From positions 1 through 25,680 of the forward strand of contig DEJV01000007.1 of assembly GCA_002353525.1 (NCBI GenBank): a stretch of 25,680 nt of DNA, given 5' to 3'. Position 1 is the first letter of the stretch. The number at the start of each line of letters is the position of its first letter. The position numbers were made by a program, and so were the translations under genes. Below, one piece after another: positions 23,754 to 25,680 of the stretch. The DNA comes from Prevotella sp. UBA2739. GTDB lineage: Bacteria > Bacteroidota > Bacteroidia > Bacteroidales > Bacteroidaceae. The notes below the pieces were generated by a model. That model saw only the letters and a program-made list of their open reading frames with translations. It was not told the origin of the DNA and did no database searches.

Positions 23754-23881
23754 TATTATTCTTGTTTTTATAGTAATACTGATTTGAGCGCGATTTGTAA
23801 CCATCGTTTTTCGTTTTTTTTCAAAAAAAGATAAAAATTGTGGTTTTCGCTCTCCCCCTCGCCGTGGTGGTTCTCTTATAG

Positions 23882-23913
23882 CAAAGGTACAAATTGTTTT
23901 GTAGACTTCAAAA
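23882..23913 (-). promoter_or_regulatory. fecR promoter
   Basis: On the minus strand TTTTG (23913-23909) and TACCTTTG (23889-23882) are 19 bp apart, a housekeeping-type Bacteroidetes promoter. It implies that fecR, and possibly susC/susD, can be transcribed apart from the sigma gene, with a leader of about 120 nt. Confidence 0.7.
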
Positions 23914-24450
23914 TCGGGCGTTCTGCTCAGTGTAAAAATTTGTTAAACACCGAGGAGCTAAGTGTTAAAAATGCAGAGTAATGCTCTGGCACGTTAGAGA
24001 GCTGCTCCAGCGTACCGAAAGAACCCCATACAGTCCAGAGGGCAATGCTTTTCAGTCAGTGGGTCTCGGTCGGATTATTGCTATCTTGATTTTATGGTTG
24101 GCGACTACCCTATGTTTGACTTTCTCATTTTGCATGTAGGAGTGTATGTCTCCAACTGCGCCCGCAGTTGTTGCGTTGTCACATTGTCACATTGTCACAG
24201 TAAGCCCATTTTAAGTGGTCAGCCTGCTGAAGGGAGGACGGAGTATGATAATAGTAAAATTAATATTAACATATATTAATATAATATATAATTATTATTA
24301 ATTATTATTATTCTATTCTCTCACTTCTCACTTCTCACCTCTAAAATACCCTTACTGTGACAATGTGACAATGTGACAAAACAATATTTATCAGAAAAAG
24401 ATGGCAATAGCTTGGGCTTTCTCAACCCCCCGTCTTCTCCGCGGCCAGGG
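23914..24450. other. long non-coding spacer between sigma factor and fecR genes
   Basis: No credible gene is visible. It contains an 8-bp-stem hairpin (CAACTGCG/CGCAGTTG, 24153-24170), the 29-bp inverted repeat listed separately, a very AT-rich block at about 24254-24312, and a TTCTATTCTCTCAC-type repeat at 24310-24346. Sigma and anti-sigma genes of this class are usually close together, so the spacer is unusually long and complex. Confidence 0.6.
24176..24379. repeat. 29-bp perfect inverted repeat with octamer arms
   Basis: The left arm (24176-24204) is three copies of TTGTCACA followed by GTAAG; the right arm (24351-24379) is its exact reverse complement. They enclose 146 bp with an AT-rich centre and no ORF of note. 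It could be a MITE-like remnant or an RNA stem in the sigma-factor transcript. I did not find target-site duplications. Confidence 0.85.
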
Positions 24451-25020
24451 CTACAGCTCGAGGAATAGGAGCAGCAGGGGAGCGTAGGGCTCCATTTCGC
24501 GGCGGATGGTCTGCATGGCTGCCGAGAGCAGGTTGCGCACGGTTTGGTTGGTGACGCCCATTTGTTGTTCTATCTCGGCATGCGAGAAGTTTTGTTCTTT
24601 GCTCAACTCAAACACGATGCGCTGGCGCGGCGTGAGCTTCTGCTTGGCCTTTTCCAGGTGCTTGAGGAAATCTTCCAGGCTGAGGGTTTGCTCGGCCTCG
24701 TTGCGGGTGGCGAAGGATGAGGCGTAGTTAAAGTAGTCGGGCAAAAGGGGATGGCGCAGCTGCTGCCGGAAATGGTCGGCCATGAGGTGGTAGGCAATGG
24801 TGAAGAGGTACGACTTGAACGACTTCCCGGGGTTGATGCTGGCGCGGCTTTCCCATACGCGGACGAAGGTGTCTTGTACTATCTCTTGCGTCATCGACTC
24901 CGACTTCACCAATCTGAGGACAAACTGATAGAGGCGGGCTACCCACTGGTCGTACAACTGCGTGAAGCTGTCGTACGACCCTGCATTCAATTGTTCTATC
25001 AGTTTGTTTTCTTCTCTCAT
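24451..25020 (-). CDS. ECF-family RNA polymerase sigma factor
   Basis: 189 residues, normal for an ECF sigma factor of the Bacteroidetes SusC/FecR-linked group. Region 2 spans about 18-85 (SFTQLYDQWVARLYQFVLRL, IVQDTFVRVWESR, FKSYLFTIAYHLMADHFRQQ). Region 4 spans about 125-175 with a helix-turn-helix (LTPRQRIVFELSKEQNFSHA, then VTNQTVRNLLSAAMQTIRRE). A short hydrophobic tail (PLLLLFLEL) is typical of this group. It is expected to transcribe the SusC/SusD locus once released by FecR. A TAACTTTG box lies 18 bp upstream of the ATG. Confidence 0.95.
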   Translation of the reverse strand: MREENKLIEQLNAGSYDSFTQLYDQWVARLYQFVLRLVKSESMTQEIVQDTFVRVWESRASINPGKSFKSYLFTIAYHLMADHFRQQLRHPLLPDYFNYASSFATRNEAEQTLSLEDFLKHLEKAKQKLTPRQRIVFELSKEQNFSHAEIEQQMGVTNQTVRNLLSAAMQTIRREMEPYAPLLLLFLEL

Positions 25021-25037
25021 GGGGCGTTAATTCGTTG

Positions 25038-25045
25038 CAAAGTTA
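25038..25045 (-). promoter_or_regulatory. -7 element before the sigma-factor gene
   Basis: The minus strand reads TAACTTTG. The nearest TTTTG (25073-25069) is 23 bp upstream, slightly beyond the usual 19-21 bp, so the -33 match is doubtful. Confidence 0.5.
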
Positions 25046-25127
25046 AGCAAAATATTTTCAAATTAACACAAAATAAGAGAAATATTAGTGTGTCGATGTG
25101 AAAAACACCATTATAAGGGCAACAAAA

Positions 25128-25151
25128 AAGGCAGACCCGGAGGTCTGCCTT
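25128..25151 (-). terminator. intrinsic terminator of ribH
   Basis: AAGGCAGACC pairs perfectly with GGTCTGCCTT around CGGA, followed on the minus strand by a T-run. It isolates ribH from the sigma-factor gene. Confidence 0.9.
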
Positions 25152-25172
25152 ATGCTATTGGTATGTGTTTTT

Positions 25173-25649
25173 TTAGAACTTAGCCATTTTGATGGCATCG
25201 ATGGCACATTCGTCGCCTTTGTTGCCCAGCTGGCCTCCGCTGCGGTCTTTGGCCTGCTCTAAGTTATCGGTGGTGAGCAGACCGTAGATGACGGGTATGG
25301 CGCTGGTGGCGTTCAGGTGGGCAATGCCCTGGGTGACTCCCTGACAGATATAGTCGAAGTGGGGGGTCTCACCGCGAATCACGCTGCCCAGAATGATGAT
25401 GGCATCGTAGCCGTCGTTGAGTGTCATCTGGTGGGCGCCATAGATGAGCTCGAAAGAGCCGGGAACGGTTTTCACGTGGATGTTCTCGGGCAGCGCGCCA
25501 TGCTTCTCAAGCGTGCTGACCGCACCGCTGAGCAGGGCGCCTGTGATTTCTGGATTCCATTCGGCCACCACGATGCCGAAGCACATGTTGCTGGCGTCGG
25601 GAATCTTGTCGAACTCGTAGTCGGAAAGGTTGTGAAGTGCTGTTGCCAT
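25173..25649 (-). CDS. ribH: 6,7-dimethyl-8-ribityllumazine synthase
   Basis: 158 residues, full length for lumazine synthase, which joins 5-amino-6-ribitylaminouracil and 3,4-dihydroxy-2-butanone 4-phosphate in the penultimate step of riboflavin synthesis, in the cytoplasm. Motifs: AEWNPEIT with Trp31 in the substrate-stacking position, VPGSFELIYGA, GSVIRGETPHFDYIC with catalytic His97, and DRSGGQLGNKGDECA with phosphate-binding Arg136. The start at 25649 is the only good ATG before the window edge. Other riboflavin genes are not in view. Confidence 0.97.
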   Translation of the reverse strand: MATALHNLSDYEFDKIPDASNMCFGIVVAEWNPEITGALLSGAVSTLEKHGALPENIHVKTVPGSFELIYGAHQMTLNDGYDAIIILGSVIRGETPHFDYICQGVTQGIAHLNATSAIPVIYGLLTTDNLEQAKDRSGGQLGNKGDECAIDAIKMAKF

Positions 25650-25660
25650 CGCTACTCAGT

Positions 25661-25680
25661 AATTGATAATTGAGAATTGA
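25661..25680. repeat. AT-rich 7-bp-like repeat upstream of ribH
   Basis: AATTGATAATTGAGAATTGA at the window edge has TAATTGA-like units, another member of the short tandem repeats found in intergenic gaps here. It continues beyond the window. Confidence 0.45.

Noticed and set aside
24094..24279. 61-codon plus-strand ORF between sigma factor and fecR
   Set aside because: It runs across the left arm of the inverted repeat and has no promoter or recognisable protein features.

Overview
The window looks like a chromosomal segment of a Bacteroidales bacterium, most likely Prevotellaceae. The evidence is a SusC/SusD pair controlled by an ECF sigma factor and a FecR anti-sigma factor, Bacteroidales-specific families (DUF4230, DUF4738-like, GH140-like), a Bacteroides-type tryptophanase, and promoters of the Bacteroidetes form TTTG-N19-21-TAnnTTTG. 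Genes are GC-rich and intergenic regions AT-rich. I found no tRNA, rRNA, CRISPR array, transposase or integrase.

Layout. (1) Positions 193-2977, minus strand: two DUF4230 proteins (one lipoprotein, one membrane-anchored) followed by an AGCS-family sodium/amino-acid symporter. (2) Positions 3289-6152, plus strand: a small lipoprotein, exodeoxyribonuclease III, and a Memo-AMMECR1 fusion that overlaps the nuclease gene by 4 bp. A 9-bp tandem repeat and a bidirectional terminator close this unit. (3) Positions 6372-7748, minus: tryptophanase, with its own promoter and a leader of about 240 nt that carries a hairpin, an octamer repeat and a 23-codon ORF. (4) Positions 8047-11981, minus: a Cys/His-rich small membrane protein, a TonB-dependent receptor with a His/Asp-rich loop (ZnuD-like, probably metal uptake), and a GH140-like secreted glycosidase. 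(5) Positions 12231-25020, minus: ECF sigma factor, FecR, two AT-rich small genes (one apparently truncated), SusC, SusD, a secreted protein ending in a DsbD-alpha-like domain, and a secreted protein with two thioredoxin domains. (6) Positions 25173-25649, minus: lumazine synthase (ribH).

How the genes fit together. Region 5 is the most interesting. It has the regulatory and outer-membrane parts of a polysaccharide-utilisation locus but no glycosidase. The periplasmic partners are instead thiol-redox proteins, which suggests that nutrient import is coupled to disulfide or thiol chemistry. Region 4 looks like a metal-acquisition unit (receptor plus Cys/His protein) with an unexplained glycosidase behind it.

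A recurring feature is that many intergenic gaps hold 7-9-bp tandem repeats beside stop codons. Several families carry TGA or TAA in every unit, and units of 7 or 8 bp place stops in all three frames. Function calls rest on reading the protein sequences by eye and were not checked by a database search.
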